Under the pieces are notes generated by a model. That model was not told the origin of the DNA and made no database searches. It worked only from the letters and a program-made list of their open reading frames with translations. The translations under genes were made by a program, and so were the position numbers. From the NCBI RefSeq assembly GCF_034387475.1, contig NZ_JAXCIL010000002.1, forward strand, positions 2,108,001-2,172,000: a stretch of DNA of 64,000 nt. The letters are read 5' to 3'. The DNA comes from Pseudomonas sp. Teo4. Its GTDB lineage: Bacteria; Pseudomonadota; Gammaproteobacteria; Pseudomonadales; Pseudomonadaceae. This document shows positions 39,058-50,672 of this stretch, one piece after another. Every line of letters begins with the position of its first letter. Position 1 is the stretch's first letter.

Positions 39058-40407
39058 ATGACCACGCGCATTCTCACCGGTATCACCACCACCGGCACCC
39101 CGCACCTGGGCAACTATGCCGGTGCCATCCGCCCGGCCATTCTCGCCAGCCAGCAGCCTGGTGCCGACTCGTTCTATTTCCTGGCCGACTACCACGCCCT
39201 GATCAAGTGCGACGACCCGCTGCGCATCCAGCGCTCGCGTCTGGAAATCGCTGCCACCTGGCTGGCCGGTGGCCTGGATCCGGACAAAGTGACCTTCTAC
39301 CGTCAGTCCGATATTCCCGAGATTCCCGAGCTGACCTGGCTGCTGACCTGCGTCGCCGCCAAGGGCCTGCTCAACCGCGCCCACGCCTACAAGGCTTCGG
39401 TGGACAAGAACGTCGAAGCGGGTGAAGACCCGGACGCTGGCGTGACCATGGGCCTGTTCAGCTACCCGGTATTGATGGCTGCGGACATCCTGATGTTCAA
39501 CGCGCACAAGGTGCCGGTCGGCCGCGACCAGATCCAGCACGTGGAAATGGCCCGTGATATCGGCCAGCGCTTCAACCACCTGTTCGGCCAAGGCAAGGAC
39601 TTCTTCGCCCTGCCCGAAGCGGTGATCGAAGAAAGCGTGGCGACGCTGCCGGGCCTGGACGGTCGCAAGATGTCCAAGAGCTACGACAACACCATCCCGC
39701 TGTTCACCAGCGCCAAGGACATGAAGGACGCGATTTCGCGCATCGTTACCGACTCCCGTGCCCCAGGCGAGGCCAAGGACCCGGACAACGCGCACCTGTT
39801 CACCCTGTTCCAGGCCTTCTCCACCCCGGCCCAGTGCGCCGAGTTCCGCGAAGAGCTGTTGCAGGGCCTGGGCTGGGGCGAAGCCAAACAGCGCCTGTTC
39901 CAACTGCTCGACGGCCAACTGGCCGAGAAGCGCGAGCACTACAATCAGCTGATCTCGCGCCCGTCCGACCTGGAAGACATCCTTTTGGCCGGTGCTGCCA
40001 AGGCGCGCAAGACTGCTACCCCGTTCCTCGAGCAACTGCGCGAGGCCGTTGGCCTGCGCTCGTTCCGCAGCAGCGTGCAGGCGACGACCGAGGTGAAGAA
40101 AAAAGCCGCCAAGAGCGCCCGTTTCGTCAGCTTCCGCGACGAAGACGGCAGCTTCCGCTTCCGCCTGCTGGCCGCCGATGGCGAGCAGTTGCTGCTGTCG
40201 CGCAGCTTCGCCGATGGCAAGAGCGCCGGTGCGGTAAGCAAGCAGTTGCAGCAGGGTGGCGAGGCTGATGTGCGCGTCGAAGGCCTGGGCTTCGGTCTCT
40301 GGCTCAATGGCGAGCAGGTTGCCGACGGCCCGCAGTTCGCCAGCGATGAAGCCCGTGATGCGGCCATTGCCAGCCTGCGTGAAGCCCTGATCCCAGCACA
40401 GGACTGA
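39058..40407 (+). CDS. trpS: Tryptophanyl-tRNA synthetase with C-terminal YegP-like domain
   Basis: 449 aa, about 110 longer than the typical class I TrpRS. Catalytic signature [15 protein letters not shown] (HIGH-like) and [10 protein letters not shown] (KMSKS) are intact within residues 1-335. The extension (about 345-449) contains [20 protein letters not shown] and [17 protein letters not shown], resembling the DUF1508/YegP beta-fold, joined by an Ala/Lys linker. The extension seems a lineage feature rather than an error because frame and codon use continue smoothly. Terminator follows. Confidence 0.95.
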   Translation: MTTRILTGITTTGTPHLGNYAGAIRPAILASQQPGADSFYFLADYHALIKCDDPLRIQRSRLEIAATWLAGGLDPDKVTFYRQSDIPEIPELTWLLTCVAAKGLLNRAHAYKASVDKNVEAGEDPDAGVTMGLFSYPVLMAADILMFNAHKVPVGRDQIQHVEMARDIGQRFNHLFGQGKDFFALPEAVIEESVATLPGLDGRKMSKSYDNTIPLFTSAKDMKDAISRIVTDSRAPGEAKDPDNAHLFTLFQAFSTPAQCAEFREELLQGLGWGEAKQRLFQLLDGQLAEKREHYNQLISRPSDLEDILLAGAAKARKTATPFLEQLREAVGLRSFRSSVQATTEVKKKAAKSARFVSFRDEDGSFRFRLLAADGEQLLLSRSFADGKSAGAVSKQLQQGGEADVRVEGLGFGLWLNGEQVADGPQFASDEARDAAIASLREALIPAQD

Positions 40408-40439
40408 GGCATTTCGCCGCAAGTCTGATTGCCATTAAG

Positions 40440-40473
40440 CGGGCCTGTCGCTACAGTGACGGCCCGTTTTTTG
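40440..40473 (+). terminator. Rho-independent terminator after trpS
   Basis: CGGGCC...GGCCCG (40440-40466, with inner GTC/GAC pairing) followed by TTTTTTGTT. Confidence 0.85.
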
Positions 40474-40491
40474 TTGCCTCGCTAACGAATC

Positions 40492-41586
40492 ATGACGCCC
40501 CTAGAACGATATCAAGCAGATCTGAAACGTCCCGACTTCTTCCATGACGCGGCGCAGGAGACTGCTGTGCGTCACTTGCAGCGTCTGTACGACGATCTGG
40601 TCGCCGCGCACAACAACAAGCCAGGTGTATTCGGCAAGTTGTTCGGCAAGAAGGAACAGACCCCGGTCAAGGGCCTGTACTTCTGGGGTGGCGTGGGCCG
40701 GGGCAAGACTTACCTGGTGGACACCTTCTTCGAGGCGCTGCCGTTCAAAGAGAAGATGCGTACCCACTTCCACCGCTTCATGAAGCGTGTGCACGAAGAG
40801 ATGAAGACCCTCAAGGGCGAGAAGAACCCCTTGACCCTCATCGCCAAGCGCTTCTCCCAGGAAGCCAAGGTCATCTGCTTCGACGAGTTCTTCGTTTCCG
40901 ACATCACCGATGCCATGATCCTGGGCACGCTGATGGAAGAGCTGTTCAAGAATGGCGTTTCCCTGGTGGCCACTTCCAACATCGTGCCGGACGGCCTGTA
41001 CAAGGACGGCCTGCAGCGGGCGCGTTTCCTGCCTGCCATCGCCATGATCAAGCAGTTCACCGACGTGGTGAACGTCGACAGCGGTGTCGACTACCGTCTG
41101 CGCCACCTGGAGCAGGCCGAGCTGTTCCACTTCCCGCTCAACGACGCGGCGCACCAGAGCATGCGTGCCAGCTTCAAGGCGCTGACCCCTGAATGCACGC
41201 AGGCCGTCGAAAACGATGTGCTGATGATCGAGAACCGGCCGATCAATGCCTTGCGCACCTGTGACGACGTCGCCTGGTTCGACTTCCGTGCGCTGTGCGA
41301 CGGGCCGCGTAGCCAGAACGACTACATCGAGCTGGGCAAGATCTTCCACGCCGTGTTGCTCAGCAACGTCGAGCAGATGGGGGTGACCACCGATGACATC
41401 GCCCGCCGTTTCATCAACATGGTGGACGAGTTCTACGACCGCAACGTCAAGCTGATCATTTCGGCCGAGGTTGAGCTGAAGGACCTGTACACCGGTGGTC
41501 GCCTGAGCTTCGAGTTCCAGCGCACCCTGAGCCGTCTGCTGGAAATGCAGTCGCACGAGTTCCTGGCGCGCGCGCACAAGCCGTAA
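40492..41586 (+). CDS. zapE: Cell-division ATPase ZapE (AFG1-like)
   Basis: 364 aa. P-loop WGGVGRGKTYLVDTFFEALP (about residues 64-83) and Walker B VICFDEFFVSDITDAMIL mark the AFG1/ZapE family of AAA-type ATPases, which bind FtsZ and act at the septum under stress. Its own short upstream region follows the trpS terminator. A GC-rich hairpin (41596-41619) lies after the stop. Confidence 0.93.
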   Translation: MTPLERYQADLKRPDFFHDAAQETAVRHLQRLYDDLVAAHNNKPGVFGKLFGKKEQTPVKGLYFWGGVGRGKTYLVDTFFEALPFKEKMRTHFHRFMKRVHEEMKTLKGEKNPLTLIAKRFSQEAKVICFDEFFVSDITDAMILGTLMEELFKNGVSLVATSNIVPDGLYKDGLQRARFLPAIAMIKQFTDVVNVDSGVDYRLRHLEQAELFHFPLNDAAHQSMRASFKALTPECTQAVENDVLMIENRPINALRTCDDVAWFDFRALCDGPRSQNDYIELGKIFHAVLLSNVEQMGVTTDDIARRFINMVDEFYDRNVKLIISAEVELKDLYTGGRLSFEFQRTLSRLLEMQSHEFLARAHKP

Positions 41587-41595
41587 TCCACTGTG

Positions 41596-41619
41596 ACCGG
41601 GGCGCGAAGCGGCCCCGGT
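41596..41619. terminator. Hairpin between zapE and the convergent regulator
   Basis: ACCGGGGC...GCCCCGGT stem between convergent genes; only a weak T run follows. Confidence 0.6.
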
Positions 41620-41623
41620 GATT

Positions 41624-42628
41624 TCAAGCCTCTTGCATGAACTGCTGCCGATACTGGTTCGGCGACAACTCCGTGTGCTGGCGGAACAATCGGGCAAAGA
41701 AGCTGGCATCGTCGTAGCCAACCTCATAGCTGATGGTCTTGATGCTCTTGCGCGTGCTCGACAACAAGCCCTTGGCCGTCTCGATGCGCAACCGCTGCAG
41801 GTAATGCAGCGGCTTGTCGCCGGTCGCACCCTGGAAGCGGCGCATGAAGTTGCGGATGCTCATGCCGTGGTTGCGGGCCACATCCTCGAAGCGGAACTTG
41901 TCGGCGAAGTGCTCTTCGAGCCAGTGCTGGATCTGCAGGATGATCAGGTCCTGGTGCAGCTTCTGCCCACCAAAGCCCATGCGCCCAGGGGTGTAGTTGC
42001 GCTGCACTTCGTAGAGGATGTCGCGGGCCACAGCGCGGGCCACGTTGGCGCCGCAGAAGCGCTCGATCAGGTAGATGTACAGGTCGCAGGCCGAGGTGGT
42101 GCCGCCGGCGCAGTAGAGGTTGTCGGCGTCGGTCAGGTGCTTGTCCTGGTTGAGCCGGATCTTGGGGAAGCGTTCGGCGAAGCTGTTGAAGAAGCGCCAG
42201 TAGGTGGTCGCCTCCTTGCCGTCGAGCAAGCCAGCCTCGGCCAACCAGAATACCCCGCTGGCTTCGGCACACAGCACCGCGCCACGGGCATGTTGCTCGC
42301 GTAGCCACGGCAGTACCTGTGGGTAACGTTGCAGGAGGTTGTCGAAGTCGTCCCAGAAGGCTGGGAGGATGATCACATCGGCATCGTCCAGGCCGCCGTC
42401 GACCGGTAACTGCACGCTGCTGAAGCTGTCCACGGGCTGCCCGTCGGGGCTTACCAGGTGGATCTCGAACATGGGCTGCAAGCCCAGGCCCAATTGCTTG
42501 CTGTAGCGCAGGCTGGCCAGGTGGAAGAAGTCCTTGGCCTGCATCAGGGTCGAAGCGAACACCTTGTCAATGGCCAGGATGCTGACGCGCCGCAACGACG
42601 CGGAGGGTTGGGTAAACATCATTGTCAT
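41624..42628 (-). CDS. GlxA-type AraC-family transcriptional regulator
   Basis: 334 aa. N-terminal DJ-1/PfpI-like amidotransferase domain (about 15-210, with VLCAEASGVFWLAEAGLLDG at the nucleophile-elbow position) and C-terminal AraC HTH pair (about 235-330, SIRNFMRRFQGATGDKP then ISYEVGYDDASFFARLFR). This subfamily includes regulators of carnitine, arginine and glycine-betaine use, but the target cannot be read from context. Confidence 0.9.
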   Translation of the reverse strand: MTMMFTQPSASLRRVSILAIDKVFASTLMQAKDFFHLASLRYSKQLGLGLQPMFEIHLVSPDGQPVDSFSSVQLPVDGGLDDADVIILPAFWDDFDNLLQRYPQVLPWLREQHARGAVLCAEASGVFWLAEAGLLDGKEATTYWRFFNSFAERFPKIRLNQDKHLTDADNLYCAGGTTSACDLYIYLIERFCGANVARAVARDILYEVQRNYTPGRMGFGGQKLHQDLIILQIQHWLEEHFADKFRFEDVARNHGMSIRNFMRRFQGATGDKPLHYLQRLRIETAKGLLSSTRKSIKTISYEVGYDDASFFARLFRQHTELSPNQYRQQFMQEA

Positions 42629-42720
42629 TGTTCTTATAGGGTAGAGTGGTCAATCACCGGCTGGATCGTCTTATTTTTTGGCGATTGTGTCTACCCCATG
42701 CAACAGAGGGGCTGCGTTGC

Positions 42721-42812
42721 AGCCCAATCGCCGGCAAGCCGGCTCCCGCAGCATGCCACTACCCTCAAGGCTTGCGCTGTACCTGTGGGAGCCGGCTTGC
42801 CGGCGATTGGGC
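42721..42812. repeat. Inverted REP pair (GGCTTGCCGGCGATTGGGCC type)
   Basis: GCCCAATCGCCGGCAAGCCG (42722-42741) faces its inverse ending GGCGATTGGGCC (42812). Flanks the aldo-keto reductase and the GlxA-type regulator. Confidence 0.9.
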
Positions 42813-42833
42813 CGCAGCGCGGTTCTTTTGCAG

Positions 42834-43879
42834 TCAAGGTGCCGGGTTCGGCTGCTCCTGATGAATCGCCTCGATCGCCGCCAGCAGCTCATCGCTGAGG
42901 TTCAGCGCCAGGCTCTCGAGGTTGCTCTTCAGTTGCACCAGGTCTGTTGCCCCGATGATGTTGCTGGTCACGAATGGTTGCCGAGTGACGAACGCCAGGG
43001 CCATTTGTGCCGGGTCCAGCCCATGCTCACGAGCCAGTTGCACATAGCGGCTGCACGCCGCCACCGTCTGCGGGTTGGAGTAACGGGCGAAGCGGCTGAA
43101 CAGGGTCAGGCGGCCCTTTTCAGGGCGGGCGCCGTTCTCGTACTTGCCCGACAGCATGCCGAACGCCAGTGGTGAGTAGGCCAGCAAGCCGCATTGCTCG
43201 CGAATCGCCACTTCCGCCAGGCCCACTTCGAAACTGCGGTTGAGCAGGTTGTAGGGGTTCTGGATCGATACCGCGCGCGGCCAGCCGCGGGCTTCAGCCA
43301 GTTGCAGGAACTTCATGGTGCCCCAAGGCGTTTCGTTGGACAGGCCCACATGGCGGATCTTGCCGGCACGTACCTGCTCATCCAGCACTTCGAGGGTTTC
43401 TTCCAGCGGAGTGAAGTGGTCCTGTGGCAGGTGCTGGTAACCCAGCTTGCCGAAGAAGTTGGTGCTGCGCTCGGGCCAGTGCAGCTGGTAGAGGTCGATA
43501 CGGTCGGTCTGCAGGCGCTTGAGGCTCTCGTCCAGTGCCGCGACGATGTGCTGGCGGTTGTGCTTGAGCTGGCCGTCGCGAATGTGACTGATGCCGTTGC
43601 CGGGGCCCGCGACCTTGCTGGCCAGGATCCAGTCGTCACGGTCACCCTGCTGGCGGAACCAGTTGCCGATGATGCGCTCGGTGGCAGCATAGGTCTCGGG
43701 GCGGGGTGGTACCGGGTACATTTCGGCGGTGTCGATGAAGTTGACCCCGGCGTCCTTGGCCATGGCATGGCGATCTGTTCGAAGGCCTCGTCCTGAACGT
43801 TCTGCTCGCCCCAGGTCATGGTGCCCAGGCACAGGGCACTGACGTCGAGGTTGGTACGGCCGAGCTTGCGGTATTCCAT
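42834..43879 (-). CDS. Aldo-keto reductase (Tas-like), frameshifted as read
   Basis: Repaired product about 348 aa, starting ATG 43879 (MEYRKLGRTNLDVSALCLGT). An NADP(H)-dependent reductase with the AKR tetrad regions GVNFIDTAEMYPVP and the cofactor end FVTSNIIGATDLVQLKSNLE. The N-terminal 42 residues and the rest are in different frames; restoring one C in GCCATGGCATGG (about 43766) makes GCC ATG GCC ATG GCC in frame. Likely a sequencing error, since the rest is intact. Confidence 0.8.
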
Positions 43880-44064
43880 CGGGAAAACACTCCTTGGCAA
43901 AGATGCCCATAAAAGCAGGTTGAATTTTCTGGCGCAATCTGGATAATTCGGCCCCTCTCCGTGTGGCGGAAGTGATGCACCACCACGCAGGAAGAACCCC
44001 GTCGAACATTGGCGTGCCCGACCCGAGCCCCCAAAAGCGTCAGCGTTCGGCTGCGCGTTTGCCC

Positions 44065-44093
44065 TTGGCAAGCCGTGCACTATCCAGTAAGAT
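44065..44093 (+). promoter_or_regulatory. Sigma70-type promoter for rplM-rpsI
   Basis: TTGGCA (44065-44070), 17-base spacer, TAAGAT (44088-44093), about 44 bp upstream of rplM. Confidence 0.6.
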
Positions 44094-44136
44094 TCGCCGT
44101 CTATTTTTCGCTGGGCGGCCTCTGAGGCTTTAGAGA

Positions 44137-44565
44137 ATGAAAACTTTTACTGCTAAACCGGAAACAGTAAAGCGCGAGTGGTTCGTAGTCGACGCCGCTG
44201 GCCAGACCCTGGGTCGTCTGGCTACCGAAATCGCTAGCCGTCTGCGTGGCAAACACAAGCCAGAATACACTCCTCACGTTGACACCGGCGACTACATCGT
44301 CGTTATCAACGCCGAGCAGGTTCGTGTGACTGGTGCCAAGTCTTCCGACAAAATGTACTACTCCCACTCCGGTTTCCCAGGTGGCATCAAGGAAATCAGC
44401 TTCGAGAAGCTGATCGACAAAGCCCCTGAGCGTGTTATCGAAACCGCGGTCAAAGGCATGCTGCCTAAGAACCCGCTGGGTCGCGACATGTACCGCAAGC
44501 TGAAAGTGTACGCGGGTGCTACCCACCCTCACACTGCTCAGCAGCCTCAAGAACTGAAGATCTAA
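44137..44565 (+). CDS. rplM: 50S ribosomal protein L13
   Basis: 142 aa, the normal length, with the family start [20 protein letters not shown] and [16 protein letters not shown]. Binds 23S rRNA early in 50S assembly. Codon use is strongly biased as for highly expressed genes. Followed 15 bp later by rpsI, as in nearly all proteobacteria. Confidence 0.98.
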   Translation: MKTFTAKPETVKREWFVVDAAGQTLGRLATEIASRLRGKHKPEYTPHVDTGDYIVVINAEQVRVTGAKSSDKMYYSHSGFPGGIKEISFEKLIDKAPERVIETAVKGMLPKNPLGRDMYRKLKVYAGATHPHTAQQPQELKI

Positions 44566-44580
44566 CGGGAAAAGTTCATT

Positions 44581-44972
44581 ATGTCGGCGACTCAAAATTA
44601 CGGCACTGGCCGTCGCAAGACCGCAACCGCTCGCGTTTTCCTGCGTCCGGGCACTGGCAACATCTCCATCAACAACCGTTCTCTGGACGTGTTCTTCGGT
44701 CGCGAAACCGCTCGCATGGTTGTTCGCCAGCCGCTGGAGCTGACCGAGACCGTTGAGAAGTTCGACATCTACGTCACCGTTTCCGGTGGTGGTGTCAGCG
44801 GTCAAGCCGGTGCGATCCGTCACGGTATCACCCGCGCTCTGATGGAATACGACGAAACCCTGCGTGGCGCTCTGCGTCGTGCTGGCTACGTCACCCGCGA
44901 CGCTCGTGAAGTTGAGCGTAAGAAAGTGGGTCTGCGTAAAGCGCGTAAGCGTCCTCAGTACTCAAGCGTTAA
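44581..44972 (+). CDS. rpsI: 30S ribosomal protein S9, C-terminus frameshifted as read
   Basis: As read the protein runs past the normal end ([16 protein letters not shown]...) for 160 aa. Adding one C in TACTCAAGCG (about 44963) restores TAC TCC AAG CGT TAA, that is the universal S9 tail YSKR, with the stop at 44970-44972 and the normal 130 aa. The S9 C-terminal Lys-Arg reaches the P-site tRNA, so a natural loss is improbable. The rest ([30 protein letters not shown]) is normal. Confidence 0.93.
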
Positions 44973-44987
44973 TACCGCTTCGGCAGT

Positions 44988-45024
44988 CAAAAAAGCCCGG
45001 TTCCTTTGGAACCGGGCTTTTTTA
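44988..45024 (+). terminator. Rho-independent terminator after rpsI
   Basis: AAAAAAGCCCGGTTCC-TTT-GGAACCGGGCTTTTTT, perfect long stem with A and U runs; it directly follows the corrected rpsI stop, which supports the correction. Confidence 0.95.
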
Positions 45025-45234
45025 TGTCTTGAACTAACCTGTCAGCATGTCAGTGACAACTAGCCGCATAGACGCAGATCAAGCAAAGCGAGGGTTGTAG
45101 CCCGTTGCAGGGGTAATCACCTTGTCAGTGTGTGGTTTTGTTTCTTACCATGGCGGCCAATTTTTAGTGCCACAGACATTACCTAAGTACAGGCCTGATC
45201 CAACAGGCCAAGCAAGCTGATGGGAGAGGACTGA

Positions 45235-45828
45235 ATGAGCAATGACGGCGTCAACGCAGGCCGGCGCCGCTTCCTCGTAGCCGCGACATCCGTGGTCGGG
45301 GCGGCGGGGGCAGTGGGGGCTGCGGTACCGTTCGTGGGGTCATGGTTTCCCAGTGCCAAGGCGAAAGCCGCGGGTGCACCGGTGAAGGTCAACATCGCCA
45401 AGGTCGAACCTGGGCAGCAGATGGTGGCCGAGTGGCGCGGCCAGCCTGTATTTATCGTGCGGCGAACGGACGAGATCCTCGGCAATCTCAAGAAAATCAC
45501 CGCGGAGCTCTCCGACCCCGAGTCCAAGGCGTCCGTGCAGCCGGCCTACGTCGACCCGCAGGTGCGCTCGATCAAGCCGGAAATTCTCATTCTTGTCGGG
45601 CTGTGCACCCACCTGGGTTGTTCGCCAACTTTCCGGCCTGAAGTCGCTCCTGCCGACCTTGGCCCCAAGTGGGTAGGTGGCTACTTCTGCCCCTGCCACG
45701 GCTCGCACTACGACCTGGCTGGCCGTGTCTACAAGTCGCAGCCGGCGCCTCTCAACCTGCCAGTGCCACCGCACTCTTACGAGTCTGACGACATCATCGT
45801 CATCGGCATCGATCAGGAGAAAGCATGA
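45235..45828 (+). CDS. petA: Cytochrome bc1 Rieske iron-sulfur subunit
   Basis: 197 aa. Tat-type leader with RRRFLVAAT and a membrane helix (about 10-35), then the Rieske domain with the two cluster motifs CTHLGCSP (about residues 123-130) and CPCHGSHYD. It passes electrons from quinol to cytochrome c1 in the respiratory chain. Its last codons overlap petB (ATGATGA). Confidence 0.97.
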   Translation: MSNDGVNAGRRRFLVAATSVVGAAGAVGAAVPFVGSWFPSAKAKAAGAPVKVNIAKVEPGQQMVAEWRGQPVFIVRRTDEILGNLKKITAELSDPESKASVQPAYVDPQVRSIKPEILILVGLCTHLGCSPTFRPEVAPADLGPKWVGGYFCPCHGSHYDLAGRVYKSQPAPLNLPVPPHSYESDDIIVIGIDQEKA

Positions 45829-47039
45829 TGAGCAAGTTCATGGACTGGGTTGATGCTCGCTTCCCCGCTACCAAGATGTGGGAAGACCACCTGAGCAAGT
45901 ATTACGCGCCCAAGAACTTCAACTTCCTGTACTTCTTCGGCTCGTTGGCATTGCTGGTGCTGGTCAACCAGATCGTCACCGGTGTGTGGTTGACCATGAG
46001 CTTCACGCCCTCGGCGGAAGAGGCGTTCGCCTCGGTCGAGTACATCATGCGTGACGTGGAGTACGGTTGGATCTTGCGCTACCTGCATTCCACGGGGGCG
46101 TCGGCGTTCTTCATCGTGGTCTACCTGCACATGTTCCGCGGTCTGCTCTATGGCTCCTACCAGAAGCCCCGGGAGCTGGTGTGGCTGTTCGGCATGCTGA
46201 TCTACCTGGCGCTGATGGCTGAGGCCTTCATGGGCTATCTGCTGCCCTGGGGGCAGATGTCGTACTGGGGGGCCCAGGTGATCATCTCGCTGTTCGGTGC
46301 GATTCCGGTGATCGGCGGCGACCTGACCCAGTGGATTCGTGGTGACTACCTGATCTCGGGTATCACTTTGAACCGCTTCTTTGCCCTGCATGTGGTGGCC
46401 TTGCCGATCGTGATTCTCGGCCTGGTGGTGCTGCATATCCTGGCGCTACATGAAGTGGGTTCGAACAATCCCGATGGCGTCGACATCAAGAAGAAAAAAG
46501 ATGAAAACGGCATTCCGCTCGACGGTATTCCGTTCCATCCGTACTACACCGTCAAGGATATCGTCGGCGTTGTGGTGTTCCTCTTCGTGTTCTGTGCTGT
46601 GGTGTTCTTCTTCCCGGAAATGGGCGGTTACTTCCTGGAAAAACCGAACTTCGAGCAGGCTAACGCCTTCAAGACGCCTGAGCACATTGCCCCGGTGTGG
46701 TACTTCACGCCGTTCTACGCAATCCTTCGCGCGGTCCCCGACAAGCTGTTTGGCGTGATCGCCATGGGTGCGGCCATTGCCGTGCTGTTCGTGTTGCCCT
46801 GGCTTGACCGCAGCCCGGTGCGCTCGATGCGCTACAAAGGCTGGATCAGCAAGGTCTTCCTGTTGGTGTTCTGCGTCGCCTTCGTGATTCTCGGTGTGCT
46901 GGGCGTACTGGCGCCGACACCTGGGCGTACCTTGCTGTCGCAGGTGTGCACGGTGTTGTACTTCGCCTACTTCCTGCTGATGCCGTTCTACACAAGGCTC
47001 GAGAAGACCAAACCGGTTCCGGAAAGGGTGACTGGCTGA
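45825..47039 (+). CDS. petB: Cytochrome bc1 cytochrome b subunit
   Basis: 404 aa multi-helix membrane protein (start ATG 45825 or 45828). Haem-ligand His pairs lie in LRYLHSTGASAFF/VVYLHMFRG and in FFALHVVALP/VVLHILALH; the quinol-oxidation loop sequence (PEW-like) and GYLLPWGQMSYWG are typical. It forms the bc1 core with PetA and PetC. Stop overlaps the petC start. Confidence 0.97.
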   Translation: MMSKFMDWVDARFPATKMWEDHLSKYYAPKNFNFLYFFGSLALLVLVNQIVTGVWLTMSFTPSAEEAFASVEYIMRDVEYGWILRYLHSTGASAFFIVVYLHMFRGLLYGSYQKPRELVWLFGMLIYLALMAEAFMGYLLPWGQMSYWGAQVIISLFGAIPVIGGDLTQWIRGDYLISGITLNRFFALHVVALPIVILGLVVLHILALHEVGSNNPDGVDIKKKKDENGIPLDGIPFHPYYTVKDIVGVVVFLFVFCAVVFFFPEMGGYFLEKPNFEQANAFKTPEHIAPVWYFTPFYAILRAVPDKLFGVIAMGAAIAVLFVLPWLDRSPVRSMRYKGWISKVFLLVFCVAFVILGVLGVLAPTPGRTLLSQVCTVLYFAYFLLMPFYTRLEKTKPVPERVTG

Positions 47040-47817
47040 TGAAAAAGTTGATTGCAGTATTTTTGCTGGCAGTGATGCCTGCCTTTTCCTTCGCTGCCGA
47101 ACATAGCCTGGAGCTGGACAAGGTCGACATCGACTTGACCGACAAAGCGGCGATGCAGGACGGCGCCCGTACCTTCGCCAACTATTGCATGGGTTGTCAC
47201 AGTGCCAAGTTCCAGCGTTACGAGCGTGTGGCCGATGACCTTGGCATTCCTCACGAGCTGATGCTCGAGAAGCTGGTGTTCACTGGTGCGAAGATCGGCG
47301 ACCACATGAAGATCGGCATGCAGCCCAACGATGCCAAGACCTGGTTTGGTGCGGCGCCGCCTGATCTGACGCTGGTCGCCCGGGTGCGCGGCACCGACTG
47401 GCTGTACACCTACCTGCGCAGTTTCTATGAGGACAAGTCGCGTCCTTATGGGGTCAACAACAAGGTGTTCCCGAACGTCGGCATGCCGAACGTGCTGGTT
47501 GGCCTGCAGGGTAATCAGGTGGTTGGCTGCAAACAGGTGCAGACCGTGGTCGACGGCAAGAAGCAATTCGACCCATTGACGGGTAGTCCGCTGACCCATG
47601 AGGCCTGTGACCAGCTGACCATTACGCCGAATTCCGGTACCTGACGACCGAGCAGTTCGACGAGAAGGTCAAGAACCTGGTGACCTTCCTGGCCTATTCG
47701 GCCAACCCGGTCAAACTGGAAAGCCAGCGCATCGGTACCTATGTGTTGCTGTACCTGGCTTTCTTCTTCGTATTCGCCTATTTGCTCAAGCGCGAATACT
47801 GGAAGGACGTGCACTGA
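47039..47817 (+). CDS. petC: Cytochrome c1, frameshifted as read
   Basis: About 258 aa after repair. Signal peptide MKKLIAVFLLAVMPAFSFAA, haem c motif CMGCH (about residue 43), and Met-ligand region. As read, translation stops at TGA 47642 after NSGT; adding one C in GGTACCTGACG (about 47640) restores LTTEQFDEKVKNLVTFLAY and the C-terminal membrane anchor ending REYWKDVH at 47817. Without the anchor the bc1 complex would not form properly, so a sequencing error is likely. Confidence 0.93.
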
Positions 47818-47828
47818 TCACGCAGTAG

Positions 47829-48560
<732 letters not shown>

Positions 48561-48570
48561 GGAGCCGTTG

Positions 48571-49002
48571 ATGAACTCCAGTCGCCCCTATCTGGTTCGA
48601 GCGCTGTACGAGTGGATCGTCGACAACGATTGCACCCCCCATATGCTGGTCAATGCCGAGTATCCGGCTGTCCAGGTGCCGCAAGGCTTTGCCAGTGACG
48701 GCCAGATCGTCCTGAATATTTCCCCCAGTGCGGTGCGTAGCCTGCACATGGACAACGATGCGGTGAGCTTCGAAGGCCGATTCGGTGGTGTGGCGCATTC
48801 GCTGTTCGTGCCGGTTGGTGCGATCCTGGGTATTTATGCTCGCGAAAACGGCCAAGGCATGGTCTTCGAGCTGGAGCCGCCGTTGATGGATGGCGACGAC
48901 CTTGAAGATGAAGGTGTCGAGCCGGATGACGATGGCCCGCCTGAGGGTGGTGGCCAGCCGCCACGTCCAACTGGGCGGCCGAGCCTGAAGGTGGTCAAGT
49001 AA
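48571..49002 (+). CDS. sspB: ClpXP adaptor SspB
   Basis: 143 aa from ATG 48571 (MNSSRPYLVRALYEWIVDND). The N-terminal domain (about 1-110) binds ssrA tags; an acidic linker (DDLEDEGVEPDDDGPPEGG) leads to the C-terminal ClpX-binding tail with PSLKVVK. Operon with sspA, ended by a strong terminator. Confidence 0.95.
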   Translation: MNSSRPYLVRALYEWIVDNDCTPHMLVNAEYPAVQVPQGFASDGQIVLNISPSAVRSLHMDNDAVSFEGRFGGVAHSLFVPVGAILGIYARENGQGMVFELEPPLMDGDDLEDEGVEPDDDGPPEGGGQPPRPTGRPSLKVVK

Positions 49003-49004
49003 AC

Positions 49005-49035
49005 AAAAAAGGCGATCCATGTGGATCGCCTTTTT
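49005..49035. terminator. Bidirectional terminator after sspB
   Basis: AAAAAAGGCGATCCA-TG-TGGATCGCCTTTTT, perfect stem with A and U runs between convergent genes. Confidence 0.95.
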
Positions 49036-49053
49036 GTGGGTGCGGGCCTGTGG

Positions 49054-49272
49054 TTACAGGTCGCTGATGCTGCGCACCTGGTCCTTGTTGACGCGAGTGC
49101 GTTTGCCGTCCAGCTGCTGGAACTCGTAGAAGCCGGAGTCCTGGTCGAACTGCGGCTCGTCGACAGTCTGGAACTCGCGACCGTCGTTGAGGGTGATCAG
49201 GCTTGGCGTGGAGCAACCGGCCAGGGTGGCGAAGGCACCGAACAGCAGGGCGGGCAGCAGGAGCTTTTTCAT
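49054..49272 (-). CDS. YgdI/YgdR-family small lipoprotein
   Basis: 72 aa from ATG 49272. Lipoprotein signal with lipobox LAGC (Cys about residue 20), then an SH3-like small domain (LITLNDGREFQTVDEPQFDQ, ending DQVRSISDL) of the YgdI/YgdR family (DUF903). Function unknown. Confidence 0.88.
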   Translation of the reverse strand: MKKLLLPALLFGAFATLAGCSTPSLITLNDGREFQTVDEPQFDQDSGFYEFQQLDGKRTRVNKDQVRSISDL

Positions 49273-49320
49273 GGGGTGGTTCCTGGGTATCTGAAATGGT
49301 GGAGCGTTGTTCTTGCCTGT

Positions 49321-49400
49321 GCCGGGCTCTTCGCGGGTAAACCCGCTCCCACAGGTGAAGCTCAGGCCCTGTGGGAGCGGGTTTGCCCGCGAAGAGGCCG
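49321..49400. repeat. Inverted REP pair (GTTTACCCGCGAAGAGG type)
   Basis: CTCTTCGCGGGTAAACCCGC...CACAGG (about 49327-49355) faces GTGGGAGCGGGTTTGCCCGC...AGAGG (about 49371-49398), between the small lipoprotein and dolP. Confidence 0.9.
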
Positions 49401-49418
49401 GTGAAGGCTTCAATGGAA

Positions 49419-50595
<1,177 letters not shown>

Positions 50596-50672
50596 TTAAG
50601 TGGGGCGGTGGCCGGCGCTACGCGCAACAAAAACCAGCCCGCGATACATAGAGCAAAAAAAGTGGAGTGGGT

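Noticed and set aside
42834..44009. An aldo-keto reductase with a novel N-terminal extension reading through from 44009.
   Set aside because: The standard AKR start (MEYRKLG, 43879) exists in the neighbouring frame and joins after restoring one C, so the extension is an artefact of the shifted frame.
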